A stretch of DNA of 11,566 bases from an uncultured Peptococcaceae bacterium (GTDB lineage: Bacteria > Bacillota > Dehalobacteriia > UBA4068 > JAAVYR01), in NCBI GenBank assembly GCA_949739465.1, contig CATIYQ010000046.1, positions 1 to 11,566 of the forward strand, in the 5' to 3' direction. Both the position numbers and the translations under genes were made by a program. The notes under the pieces were generated by a model. It saw nothing but the letters and a program-made list of their open reading frames with translations, was not told where the DNA came from and made no database searches. Shown piece after piece: positions 1 to 5,645 of this stretch. Every line of letters starts with the position of its first letter. The stretch's first letter is position 1.

Positions 1-46
1 ACAATTTGTTATGCTGGATTTAAATCTTAAAAAACAGGTGATTGCC

Positions 47-466
47 ATGACAGAAAGAGAAACCTTAGAAAAAATCAAAGCCTTTTTCGCTGCCGACCGT
101 TTTGCGGTGGAAAACGGTATCGAAATCATAGAAGCCGCTCCCGGTTACGCCTGCTGTCGCTGTGAGATAACGCCAAGCCATCTCAATGCCGGCGGCACCG
201 TGCAAGGCGGTATGCTCTTTACCCTGGGGGATTTCACCTTTGCAGCAGCGGCAAACGCCGGCGGTATCGCCACCGTCACCCTGGACAGCGCTATCACCTT
301 CCACCGCCCGGCAAAAGGCAACACCCTTATGGCCACGGCAAGAGAAGTAACGGCAGGCAGGACCATCTGCCACTACCAGGTGGACATCTGTGACGAGCTG
401 GGAACGAAAGTCGCCACCCTTGCCGTCAACGGCTACCAAAAGGGAGAAAACCATATTTTCGACTAA
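47..466 (+). CDS. PaaI-family hotdog thioesterase
   Basis: A 139-residue single-domain hotdog-fold protein that probably hydrolyses acyl-CoA or aryl-CoA thioesters in the cytoplasm. The signature is the segment around residues 47-65: an Asn, then V52-Q-G-G, then a helix with L60-G-D62-F. This matches the PaaI/YbgC-like pattern in which a conserved Asp or Glu in the central helix is catalytic. The usual His before the GG pair is Gln here, a variant I believe is common in Bacillota homologues. The start at 47 is preferred over an in-frame ATG at 11 because AGGTG lies just upstream of 47 and the extra 12 residues look unrelated to the fold. The stop codon overlaps the ribosome binding site of the methyltransferase gene, so the two are probably cotranscribed. 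The substrate cannot be told from sequence; no phenylacetate genes are visible nearby. Confidence 0.85.
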   Translation: MTERETLEKIKAFFAADRFAVENGIEIIEAAPGYACCRCEITPSHLNAGGTVQGGMLFTLGDFTFAAAANAGGIATVTLDSAITFHRPAKGNTLMATAREVTAGRTICHYQVDICDELGTKVATLAVNGYQKGENHIFD

Positions 467-477
467 GGAGCGATACC

Positions 478-1455
478 ATGGCAGCAAAAGAACAGGAGCC
501 AAGCCGGACCTCCAGAAATAAAACCTTGACCCTCTCCCCGGAGGAGACAGCTTTTTACGCCGGGAAAAGTCTCAGGCTCGCCGACCCCGCTCCCATAGAA
601 AAGCTACAAGACAGGATTATCTGCGGCGATACCTTCGCCACCCTTCCCCTCCTACCGGAGAAATTTGCAGACCTCATCATTGCCGACCCGCCCTATAACC
701 TGCGGAAGGACTACCACGGCGCTACCTTTCGGGAAACCTCCCAACAAGAATACGCCGACTACACCCGCCGCTGGATTGCAGGGGTACGTCCCCTTCTTAA
801 GGATAACGCTTCTCTCTATGTCTGTTGCGACTGGAAAAGCAGCATAATCATCGGTCCCATTCTAGCCGAATATTTCCTGGTGCAAAACCGTATCACTTGG
901 CAACGGGAAAAAGGCAGAGGGGCAAAAGCCAACTGGAAAAACGGCATGGAGGATATTTGGTTCTGCACTTGCAGCAAAGACTACTATTTTGACCTGGACG
1001 CGGTAAAGGTCCGCCGCCGTGTACGGGCGCCCTATCGAACGGAAGGCGCGCCCAAAGATTGGGAGGAGACGGCGGAGGGCAATTTCCGCAATACCTGTCC
1101 CTCTAATTTTTGGGACGATATTTCCGTCCCCTATTGGTCTATGCCAGAAAATACCGACCACCCTACCCAAAAGCCGGAAAAGCTCATGGCAAAACTAATC
1201 CTCGCCAGCTGCCCACCGGGCGGCATGGTCTTCGACCCCTTCTTAGGCTCCGGCACTACCGCCGTCACTGCAAAAAAGTTAGGACGACGCTTTTGCGGCG
1301 TGGAGCAAAATCCGCTCTATTGCGCCTGGGGTGAGGAACGGCTGGAACGTGCAGAAGAAGACAAAACCATTCAGGGCTTTGCCGACGGCGTCTTCTGGGA
1401 ACGGAACGCCGCGCCTCCAAGAAAGCGGGGACAACAAAAGAAAAAAACAGAATGA
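478..1455 (+). CDS. Beta-class site-specific DNA methyltransferase (N6-adenine or N4-cytosine)
   Basis: A 325-residue S-adenosylmethionine-dependent DNA amino-methyltransferase of the N6_N4_Mtase type. Motif IV, DPPY, is at residues 70-73 (IIADPPYNL context). The HPTQKP motif is at 228-233 and the SAM-binding motif I, FDPFLGSGT, is at 252-260. The order IV then I places it in the beta class. DPPY, as opposed to SPPY, favours N6-adenine methylation, but this is not decisive. The region between (about 140-225, including WQREKGRGAKANW and FWDDI) should hold the target recognition part. The Lys/Arg-rich tail suggests DNA contact. The start has GGAG eight bases upstream. No restriction endonuclease, specificity subunit or repair nuclease is adjacent, so it behaves as an orphan methylase here. 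It may act in epigenetic regulation or be a phage or restriction-modification remnant. The recognition sequence is unknown. Confidence 0.9.
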   Translation: MAAKEQEPSRTSRNKTLTLSPEETAFYAGKSLRLADPAPIEKLQDRIICGDTFATLPLLPEKFADLIIADPPYNLRKDYHGATFRETSQQEYADYTRRWIAGVRPLLKDNASLYVCCDWKSSIIIGPILAEYFLVQNRITWQREKGRGAKANWKNGMEDIWFCTCSKDYYFDLDAVKVRRRVRAPYRTEGAPKDWEETAEGNFRNTCPSNFWDDISVPYWSMPENTDHPTQKPEKLMAKLILASCPPGGMVFDPFLGSGTTAVTAKKLGRRFCGVEQNPLYCAWGEERLERAEEDKTIQGFADGVFWERNAAPPRKRGQQKKKTE

Positions 1456-1566
1456 GACAGATAAGACAATTTTTGGCAAAACGTTCTTTTGGCGGCTTTT
1501 TCAGGATTTTTAATATAAGACATGATACACTGAGCGTAGATAAAGGAAAGAAGGCGTAGAAAAACT

Positions 1567-1806
1567 GTGAAAATCGTTTATTGGGTTTTAGGCATTTTTT
1601 TCACCATCATGGCGTTAATCAGCGCGGTGTTACCTGTGCTTCAGGCATGGTTTTTCTGGATATTGGCAGGCGTCTACTTCAGCAAAGCGTCACCCAGATT
1701 CCGCAATTGGTTTACCAATTGTTGGATTTATCGTAAATTCCTCTATAAAATCTTAGAGAAAAAGAATGGTATCACCGCTCCTTCTTCCGTCAGCAAAATC
1801 AATTAA
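1567..1806 (+). CDS. DUF454 (YbaN-like) small membrane protein
   Basis: A 79-residue protein starting at GTG, with purine-rich AAGGAAAGAAGG upstream at somewhat long spacing. Residues 4-22 and about 27-40 are hydrophobic and form two closely spaced membrane segments. The following stretch, with YFSKASPRFRNW near 37-48, matches the DUF454 signature (small residue-R/K-S-SPRFxxW) known from E. coli YbaN. The usual PLLPTTPF between the helices is degenerate here. The family has no established function. It lies 111 bases after the methyltransferase and is followed directly by a strong terminator, so it closes the first transcription unit. It could have its own weak promoter in the AT-rich 1500-1540 region, but I see no convincing -35/-10 pair. 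Confidence 0.7.
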   Translation: MKIVYWVLGIFFTIMALISAVLPVLQAWFFWILAGVYFSKASPRFRNWFTNCWIYRKFLYKILEKKNGITAPSSVSKIN

Positions 1807-1826
1807 TTAATATATTAATCTAATAC

Positions 1827-1866
1827 AAAAGACGAAATCATCTGTTGAGATAATTTCGTCTTTTTT
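1827..1866 (+). terminator. Intrinsic terminator, probably bidirectional
   Basis: The arms AAAAGACGAAAT (1827-1838) and ATTTCGTCTTTT (1853-1864) pair perfectly. An inner ATCT/AGAT stem closes a GTTG loop across a single C/A mismatch. A T-run follows at 1859-1866. It ends the DUF454 unit on the plus strand. The A-rich left arm gives TTTTG on the minus strand, so it can also end transcription arriving from 2260 downward. Confidence 0.9.
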
Positions 1867-2007
1867 GCAGCGGGGTTCAAGACATCCGAGAAAACTGCGT
1901 CTCTTCTCCAGCAAGAGAAACAGATTCCGTCTCAAACCCCTGATATAAAACAGGAAACCAAAGGCTTTTGCCTCCGGCAAAGGGTATGATTTACCGAAAG
2001 AAACCAC

Positions 2008-2041
2008 GGAAGCTATAAGAGGGGTTCTCTTATAGCGTTCC
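2008..2041. repeat. Near-perfect inverted repeat (14-bp arms, one bulge)
   Basis: GGAAGCTATAAGAG pairs with CTCTTATAGCGTTCC around a GGGTT loop; only G2037 is unpaired. Neither side has a T-run, so this is not a standard intrinsic terminator. It is the most stable single hairpin of the candidate RNA. Confidence 0.7.
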
Positions 2042-2104
2042 ATAGTCTTTTCAGCGGCGGCAAGATAGGTTCGCCGCGTTTTGCATAAGAAACCAACGAG
2101 CGTG

Positions 2105-2128
2105 TTGATTAGGTTGATTGGATTGATA
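2105..2128. repeat. Three TTGAT direct repeats with 9-bp period
   Basis: TTGAT occurs at 2105, 2114 and 2123, as TTGATTAGG, TTGATTGGA and TTGATAATT. The array lies just upstream, in the minus-strand sense, of the candidate structured RNA. It could be a short iterated protein-binding site or chance in AT-rich sequence. Confidence 0.35.
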
Positions 2129-2260
2129 ATTCTTATATATGTTCAATCTTGGGAAGGACTACCCTTCTAAGATAAGAAATCTTCTCAAGAATTGGCATTG
2201 TTTCATTCACTGCCGGATTTGTCGTTCTTATGTTGAATGAAGAGAATTTAGAGTGAAGAC

Positions 2261-2452
2261 TTAGTTGCAGCCACAGCCACAGCCGTTATTTCCGCAGCCA
2301 TTGTTGTAGCATGGTTGCACGCCGCAGCCACAGCTATTGTTGCCGCAAGCAGAACCTAAGAATTCACATACAAATTGTAATACGATCAAGATAATGATCA
2401 AACCTACAATTCCTCCAAATCCACATGCACCATAATTGCCAAAACAACCCAT
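2261..2452 (-). CDS. Small Cys/Gly/Asn-rich protein with one membrane segment
   Basis: A 63-residue protein I cannot place in a named family. It begins MGCFGNYGACGFGG and continues into a strongly hydrophobic stretch (about residues 15-33, IVGLIIILIVLQFVCEFLG). It ends in a tail of about 30 residues rich in Cys, Gly and Asn, with repeated NGCG and GCGCG units. The overall plan recalls the small Gly-rich YjcZ-like peptides of Bacillota, but the high Cys content differs. The gene is well supported: GGAGGG lies at good spacing (AAGGAGGGATTTTTTATG on the minus strand). It is the downstream partner of a second Cys-rich gene in the same orientation. Possible roles are metal or redox binding at the membrane, a coat or surface component, or a ribosomally made peptide substrate. 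No modification enzyme, protease or transporter is visible nearby. Confidence 0.7.
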   Translation of the reverse strand: MGCFGNYGACGFGGIVGLIIILIVLQFVCEFLGSACGNNSCGCGVQPCYNNGCGNNGCGCGCN

Positions 2453-2495
2453 AAAAAATCCCTCCTTGTTTTTTCTTTATTTTTTTCTAGGAGCT

Positions 2496-2547
2496 GCTAA
2501 GAGCGGGAGAGCGTCCCTGCTTCCAGGAGACGCCCGCTCCCCTTAGC
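2496..2547 (-). repeat. Long imperfect hairpin between the two Cys-rich genes
   Basis: The stems GCTAAG/CTTAGC, AGCGGG/CCCGCT, CGTC/GACG and CCTG/CAGG stack with small bulges around a 4-base loop, about 20 pairs in all. No T-run follows on either strand. On the minus strand it lies 43 bases before the second cistron's start, with an A-rich unstructured stretch between. It may set relative expression of the two genes or be a processing site. Confidence 0.6.
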
Positions 2548-2552
2548 ATAGA

Positions 2553-2571
2553 GCTGAAGAAGTTCTTCAGC
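2553..2571. repeat. 19-bp palindrome
   Basis: GCTGAAGAA and TTCTTCAGC are perfect reverse complements around a single G. With no room for an RNA loop, it looks more like a dimeric protein-binding site. It could still form the tip of a hairpin with the inner pairs opened. It lies between the two Cys-rich genes, next to the long hairpin. Confidence 0.6.
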
Positions 2572-2626
2572 GTTCAACCGTCCGGCAAGCAAATACCGGC
2601 GTCATGACCTCTGGTAACATGGAAAC

Positions 2627-2923
2627 TTACCAGCAGCCGCCACAGCCAAACACAGAACCGAGGATGGCAAGACCAACCAACGCTCCTATGAGACCAAAGC
2701 CGCCGCATCCGCCACAGCCGCCATTTCCCCAGCCACAGCCGCAACCATTGCCACAGCCATTGCCCCAACCGCAACCACCGCAAGAGCCACTGCAACCGTA
2801 ATTACAGTTACAGTTATTGCAGGAACAGCAGTTATTGGAACAGGTATTGGAGCAAGTATCGTAGCAGGGGTAGCAGCAATTGGTGGAACAGTTATAGTTT
2901 CCGCAGCTATTATTGTAAAACAT
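2627..2923 (-). CDS. Small Cys/Gly/Asn-rich protein with C-terminal hydrophobic segment
   Basis: A 98-residue protein with 22 cysteines. Residues 1-45 have spaced Cys and Cys pairs among Asn, Ser and Tyr. Residues 46-73 are almost entirely Gly, Cys, Asn and Trp in GCGWGNG-type repeats. Residues 74-92 form a Gly-rich hydrophobic segment (GFGLIGALVGLAILGSVFG), followed by CGGCW. The start at 2923 is chosen because TAGGAGGT lies seven bases upstream; the frame stays open for 42 more codons without a comparable site. No family is recognised. The composition is shared with the neighbouring 63-residue protein, but the hydrophobic segment is at the opposite end. It could be a metal-binding membrane peptide, a surface or coat component, or a precursor peptide of the Cys-repeat bacteriocin type, the last unsupported by any processing genes. 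Confidence 0.7.
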   Translation of the reverse strand: MFYNNSCGNYNCSTNCCYPCYDTCSNTCSNNCCSCNNCNCNYGCSGSCGGCGWGNGCGNGCGCGWGNGGCGGCGGFGLIGALVGLAILGSVFGCGGCW

Positions 2924-2960
2924 AGTATAACCTCCTACCGGAGCAAGTATTGTCGGTGTT

Positions 2961-3002
2961 CCCGGCGCTCCATATTTCATCATATGAACAAGCACCGCCG
3001 GG
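2961..3002 (-). promoter_or_regulatory. Stem-loop in the leader of the Cys-rich gene
   Basis: CCCGGCG (2961-2967) and CGCCGGG (2996-3002) pair perfectly, with an inner TTCAT/ATGAA stem around a 3-base loop. On the minus strand it ends 38 bases before the start codon. A further hairpin, AGAGG(G)C-GAAA-GCCTCT, lies at about 3066-3084, and a small ACCG/CGGT stem runs up to the ribosome binding site. Together they suggest a structured 5' leader. I do not recognise a known riboswitch. Confidence 0.4.
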
Positions 3003-3189
3003 TGTGACGCCAACTTCTTTTCTCCCGAAACAAGCCACACTACAAGCAAAAACAGCTGCCCGCCCAGAGGCTTTCGCCCTCTTTGCCGCCTGACCGTTGA
3101 TACATTTCTAACATATGGATTTTAAAGGAAAAGTGTGCATAATCCACCACGGACTACAAAAAATTTCCAAGTACTTCCGGCAATTACAT

Positions 3190-3405
3190 TTATCTATGGA
3201 GTAATTTGTTGTTTGTTCGTCCTAATAGGTAATCTACACTGACGTTATAAAAATCTGCCAGCTTACCCAAGATAGGAATGGGAACGCTGAAACGGTCTGA
3301 TTCATAACCGGAATAGGTTGTTTGATGGATATGGAGATAATCGGCGATTTGTTGCTGGGAATAATCCCCGTCTTCCCGCAATTCTCGAAGTCTATCAAAT
3401 TTCAT
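3190..3405 (-). CDS. XRE-family helix-turn-helix repressor
   Basis: A 71-residue single-domain DNA-binding protein of the Cro/cI type. The five-helix HTH covers residues 1-63. The turn and recognition helix lie in YSQQQIADYLHIHQTTYSGYES (about 15-36), and the domain closes with the typical L-x-x-F-Y-N-V-S-V-D-Y-L-L-G-R. There is no dimerisation or peptidase domain beyond this, so it should act as a small dimer. The start at 3405 is set by AGGAGG eight bases upstream; an extension to 3435 would run through that site. It has a consensus promoter in the intergenic region and repeated half-sites around it, so autoregulation is likely. It is divergent from an Arc-like gene, an arrangement typical of phage or plasmid immunity regions, although no other phage genes are present. 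Confidence 0.9.
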   Translation of the reverse strand: MKFDRLRELREDGDYSQQQIADYLHIHQTTYSGYESDRFSVPIPILGKLADFYNVSVDYLLGRTNNKLLHR

Positions 3406-3437
3406 AGAAATTCCTCCTAAAATTAAATTCGTCATAA

Positions 3438-3466
3438 TTGCGTCAAACTTACCCTCTTAGTATAGA
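3438..3466 (+). promoter_or_regulatory. Possible promoter of the Arc-like gene
   Basis: TTGCGT (3438-3443) and TATAGA (3461-3466) are 17 bases apart. The -35 contains a CGTCA half-site, and the -10 overlaps that of the opposite promoter, so the two promoters should exclude each other. The -10 is moderate. Confidence 0.45.
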
Positions 3467-3487
3467 ATAGCGTCATAATGATGTCAA
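3459..3487 (-). promoter_or_regulatory. Consensus promoter of the XRE repressor gene
   Basis: On the minus strand TTGACA (3487-3482) and TATACT (3464-3459) are 17 bases apart, almost the ideal housekeeping sigma promoter. The -35 is itself the TGTCA half-site, and another half-site lies in the spacer, so binding of a regulator would block it. Confidence 0.75.
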
Positions 3488-3512
3488 GATGGATTTAAGG
3501 AGGCGTCAAAAA

Positions 3513-3692
3513 ATGAAAGAACATTTAGCGCGATACACACTAAGAATAGACAGCTCGTTATTGGATAAGCTGGGTTATATAGCAGAATATGAAGGCAGGA
3601 CAAAAAATAGAGAGATTGAGCAATTGATAAAAAAGAGAATTGCAGAGTTTGAAAAGGAATTTGGTGAGATAAAAAGCAAAGAAAATCTTTAA
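3513..3692 (+). CDS. Arc-like ribbon-helix-helix DNA-binding protein
   Basis: A 59-residue protein whose residues 5-11 (ARYTLRI) form the DNA-contacting beta strand. Helix A (DSSLLDKLGYIAEYEG) and helix B (TKNREIEQLIKKRIAEFEKEF) follow, with a short charged tail. This is the Arc/MetJ-type ribbon-helix-helix fold, which binds DNA as a dimer or tetramer. The strand-helix-helix order and the N-R-E-I start of helix B resemble phage P22 Arc. The start at 3513 follows AAGGAGG at nine bases; an ATG at 3489 lies upstream of that site and is less likely. It is divergent from the XRE gene, and its control region carries the CGTCA array. It may be the antagonist in a two-regulator switch or an autoregulated orphan left from a mobile element. 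There is no toxin partner downstream; pepF follows. Confidence 0.85.
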   Translation: MKEHLARYTLRIDSSLLDKLGYIAEYEGRTKNREIEQLIKKRIAEFEKEFGEIKSKENL

Positions 3693-3787
3693 TACTATTG
3701 GTTTTTCCGAGATTATCTCGAATATCTACCTGACAATCTGGATAAAATAACCAGAAAGAGAAATCGCCGAAAACAGGAGGTCAACCT

Positions 3788-5596
3788 ATGACAGAAACGA
3801 AAACCAACACCTTGCCAAAACGGGAAGAAATCCCTGCAAAATATTATTGGAAGCTGGAAAAAATATATCCAACAGACGATGCTTGGGAACAAGAGCTGGC
3901 AGACATCAAAGCCATGGTGCCAAAAGCCGCAGGCTACCAAAAAGACTTCGGGAAAAGCGCCGACCAAATCCTTGCTACCCTTCGCTTCAAAGAAGAATTA
4001 GAACAAAAGCTGGATAAATGCTACACCTATGCCGCTATGCGGAAAGACCAGGATAACGCCAACAGCAAATATCAAGATATGAAAAACCGCGTTCACAGCG
4101 CGGCAGTAGAAGCAGGCACCGCCTTTTCTTGGTTCGCCCCGGCAGTGCTCGCCCTAGACCCTGCTTTCTTAGAAGAGGCGCTCCAACAATCGGAGCTTGC
4201 CGGCTACCGACGGTATATGGAGGAAATCACTCGTCTCCGCCCCCATACTCGCCCAGCAGCAGAGGAGGAGCTCCTTGCTATGACGGGAGAAATCAGCTCC
4301 GCTACCAATGAAATCTTCGGCATGGCAAACAACGCCGACATCAAATTTCCCTTTGTGAAAAACGCCCAGGGAGAGGAAGTGGAGCTGACCCACGGCAACT
4401 ACATCAGCTTTATGGAGTCTCCCGACCGAGAAGTACGGAAAAATGCTTTTACCGCTCTTTATGACACTTATGGCAAGCAGAAAAACACTTGGGCGGCGCT
4501 GCTCTCTAACAGTGTAAAACGAGATGTTTTCTATGCCAAAGTACGAAATTATCCCAGCGCATTGGAATCCGCTCTCTTTGACGAAAAGATTCCTTTCCAA
4601 GTATACGACCAGCTTATTGCCACTGTGCGGAAGAATTTACCCGCTTTCTTCGACTATCTGGATATCCGCAAAAAATGCTTAGGCGTGGATAAGCTCCATA
4701 TGTACGACGTTTACGCTCCAATTCTCCCCGAAAGCCGCGCCCACATTCCCTATGAAGAAGCAGTAGAAATGGTGAAAGCCGGACTGATGCCTTTAGGCAA
4801 AGACTATGTAGACATTTTAAGCCGAGGAGTAGCAGACGGCTGGGTAGACGTGATGGAATCGGTGGGAAAAACCAGCGGCGCTTATTCCAGCGGGGCATAC
4901 GGCACCGACCCCTATGTGCTGATGAATTATCACGGCAACTTAAATAGCGTGTTCACCCTGGCCCACGAGCTGGGACACTCCATGCACTCTTACTATTCCT
5001 GGCACAATCAACCCTTTATCTACAGCTACTATGGCATTTTCTTGGCGGAGATTGCCTCCACCGTCAACGAAAACCTGCTCTGCCGCCATATGCTGGCCCA
5101 CACCGACGACAGAGAAGAAAAACTTTCTCTCATCAACTTCTATTTGGAAGAATTCCGAGGAACAGTGTTCCGTCAGACCATGTTTGCTGAGTTTGAAAAG
5201 ATTATCCATGAGGAAGTAGAACGGGGCAACAGTCTCACCTATGAAAAATTCTCGGAAATCTATTACCAGCTGAACTTAGACTATTTCGGTCCTGACATGG
5301 CGGTAGACGAGGCTATCGCGTTAGAGTGGGCGCGGATTCCTCACTTTTACCGTGGGTTCTATGTGTATAAATACGCCACAGGTTTCTCGGCGGCGGCAGC
5401 CCTCGCACAGCAGATTTTACAGGAAGGGGACGTTGCGGCTACTCGCTACAAAGACTGCTTCTTAAAGTCCGGCTCCAGCAAAGACCCTATCGACACCTTA
5501 AAAGCGGCAGGAGTAGACATGACCACCCCTGCGCCAATACAGGCGGCATTCGACGTCTTCCGCGGCTATACGGAAGAGCTGAAGAGCCTGCTATAA
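3788..5596 (+). CDS. pepF: Oligoendopeptidase F (M3 family zinc metallopeptidase)
   Basis: A 602-residue cytoplasmic metalloendopeptidase of the PepF branch of family M3, which degrades short peptides. The zinc site is complete: H393-E394-L-G-H397 (in FTLAHELGHSMHS), and E421 in FLAEIASTVNE as the third ligand. Length and architecture are those of the full family: an N-terminal helical half (about 1-210) beginning with the typical REEIPAKYYWKLEKIYPTDDAW, then the catalytic half to the end. It has no signal peptide. AGGAGGT six bases before the ATG is a strong ribosome binding site. The gene is monocistronic by position. It is 95 bases from the Arc-like gene, with no clear terminator between, so some read-through from the regulatory switch is possible. 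A very strong terminator follows. Confidence 0.96.
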   Translation: MTETKTNTLPKREEIPAKYYWKLEKIYPTDDAWEQELADIKAMVPKAAGYQKDFGKSADQILATLRFKEELEQKLDKCYTYAAMRKDQDNANSKYQDMKNRVHSAAVEAGTAFSWFAPAVLALDPAFLEEALQQSELAGYRRYMEEITRLRPHTRPAAEEELLAMTGEISSATNEIFGMANNADIKFPFVKNAQGEEVELTHGNYISFMESPDREVRKNAFTALYDTYGKQKNTWAALLSNSVKRDVFYAKVRNYPSALESALFDEKIPFQVYDQLIATVRKNLPAFFDYLDIRKKCLGVDKLHMYDVYAPILPESRAHIPYEEAVEMVKAGLMPLGKDYVDILSRGVADGWVDVMESVGKTSGAYSSGAYGTDPYVLMNYHGNLNSVFTLAHELGHSMHSYYSWHNQPFIYSYYGIFLAEIASTVNENLLCRHMLAHTDDREEKLSLINFYLEEFRGTVFRQTMFAEFEKIIHEEVERGNSLTYEKFSEIYYQLNLDYFGPDMAVDEAIALEWARIPHFYRGFYVYKYATGFSAAAALAQQILQEGDVAATRYKDCFLKSGSSKDPIDTLKAAGVDMTTPAPIQAAFDVFRGYTEELKSLL

Positions 5597-5607
5597 TCGC
5601 TCCAAGG

Positions 5608-5645
5608 AAAAAGGACTGCTATCTAAAGATAGCAGTCCTTTTTTG
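5608..5645 (+). terminator. Strong bidirectional terminator between pepF and the YitT gene
   Basis: AAAAAGGACTGCTATCT (5608-5624) pairs perfectly over 17 bp with AGATAGCAGTCCTTTTT (5627-5643) around a 2-base AA spacer. T-runs follow on both strands. It separates convergent transcription units. Confidence 0.95.

Larger units (their letters stand above)
1827..2080 (-). ncRNA. Candidate structured RNA or structured 3' UTR
   Basis: The stretch 1807-2260 has no convincing gene. Read on the minus strand it gives successive stem-loops ending at the bidirectional terminator. First, GCGGCG (2077-2072) pairs with CGCCGC (2059-2054). Second, a perfect 10-bp stem, GCTATAAGAG (2036-2027) with CTCTTATAGC (2021-2012), has a 5-nt loop and is extended by GGAA/TTCC across one bulge. 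Third, TTTGCC/GGCAAA lies around 1966-1981. Fourth, a compound hairpin has a 12-bp outer helix (1940-1929 with 1883-1872) and an inner 10-bp arm (1923-1914 with 1904-1895, one mismatch). In the fourth element three pairs are G-U on the minus strand but A-C mismatches on the plus strand, which favours minus-strand transcription. I found no clear promoter, so it may be the 3' end of the Cys-rich transcript. It matches no RNA family I know. Confidence 0.4.
3430..3508. promoter_or_regulatory. Phased CGTCA operator array
   Basis: CGTCA occurs at 3430, 3441, 3471 and 3504, with the variant TGTCA at 3482. Two of the pairs form 17-bp direct repeats, CGTCATAATTGCGTCAA and CGTCATAATGATGTCAA (14 of 17 identical). 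Start-to-start distances are 11, 30, 11 and 22, close to whole helical turns, so all sites lie on nearly one face of the DNA. They overlap both divergent promoters, and the last abuts the ribosome binding site of the Arc-like gene. They are likely operators for one or both flanking regulators. Confidence 0.6.

Noticed and set aside
1..46. Start at 11 for the thioesterase and possible upstream gene
   Set aside because: No ribosome binding site fits the ATG at 11, and the 46 bases before the chosen start are too few to show an upstream gene or promoter.
1807..2043. Open frame of 78 codons on the minus strand
   Set aside because: No ribosome binding site before the ATG. It spans the strong hairpins and ends on the far side of the terminator, so its openness is better explained by the structured RNA candidate.
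2604..2801. Pro/Gln-rich open frame on the plus strand
   Set aside because: It is the antisense reading of the Gly-Cys repeats of the 98-residue protein (GCAGCC-type triplets read as Gln-Pro) and has no ribosome binding site.
2627..2923. Cys-repeat protein as a classical thiazole/oxazole or lanthipeptide precursor
   Set aside because: No cyclodehydratase, lanthionine synthetase, radical-SAM enzyme, protease or transporter is present, and the C-terminal hydrophobic segment is atypical for a core peptide.
2924..3049. 42-codon N-terminal extension of the 98-residue Cys-rich protein
   Set aside because: It lacks a good ribosome binding site, while the internal ATG at 2923 has AGGAGGT at ideal spacing. 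The extension differs sharply in composition and overlaps the leader hairpins. Not fully excluded.
3708..3720. CGAGATTATCTCG palindrome as a terminator of the Arc-like gene
   Set aside because: Only 6 bp with a single-base centre and no T-run downstream; it may be a binding site, but nothing supports termination.
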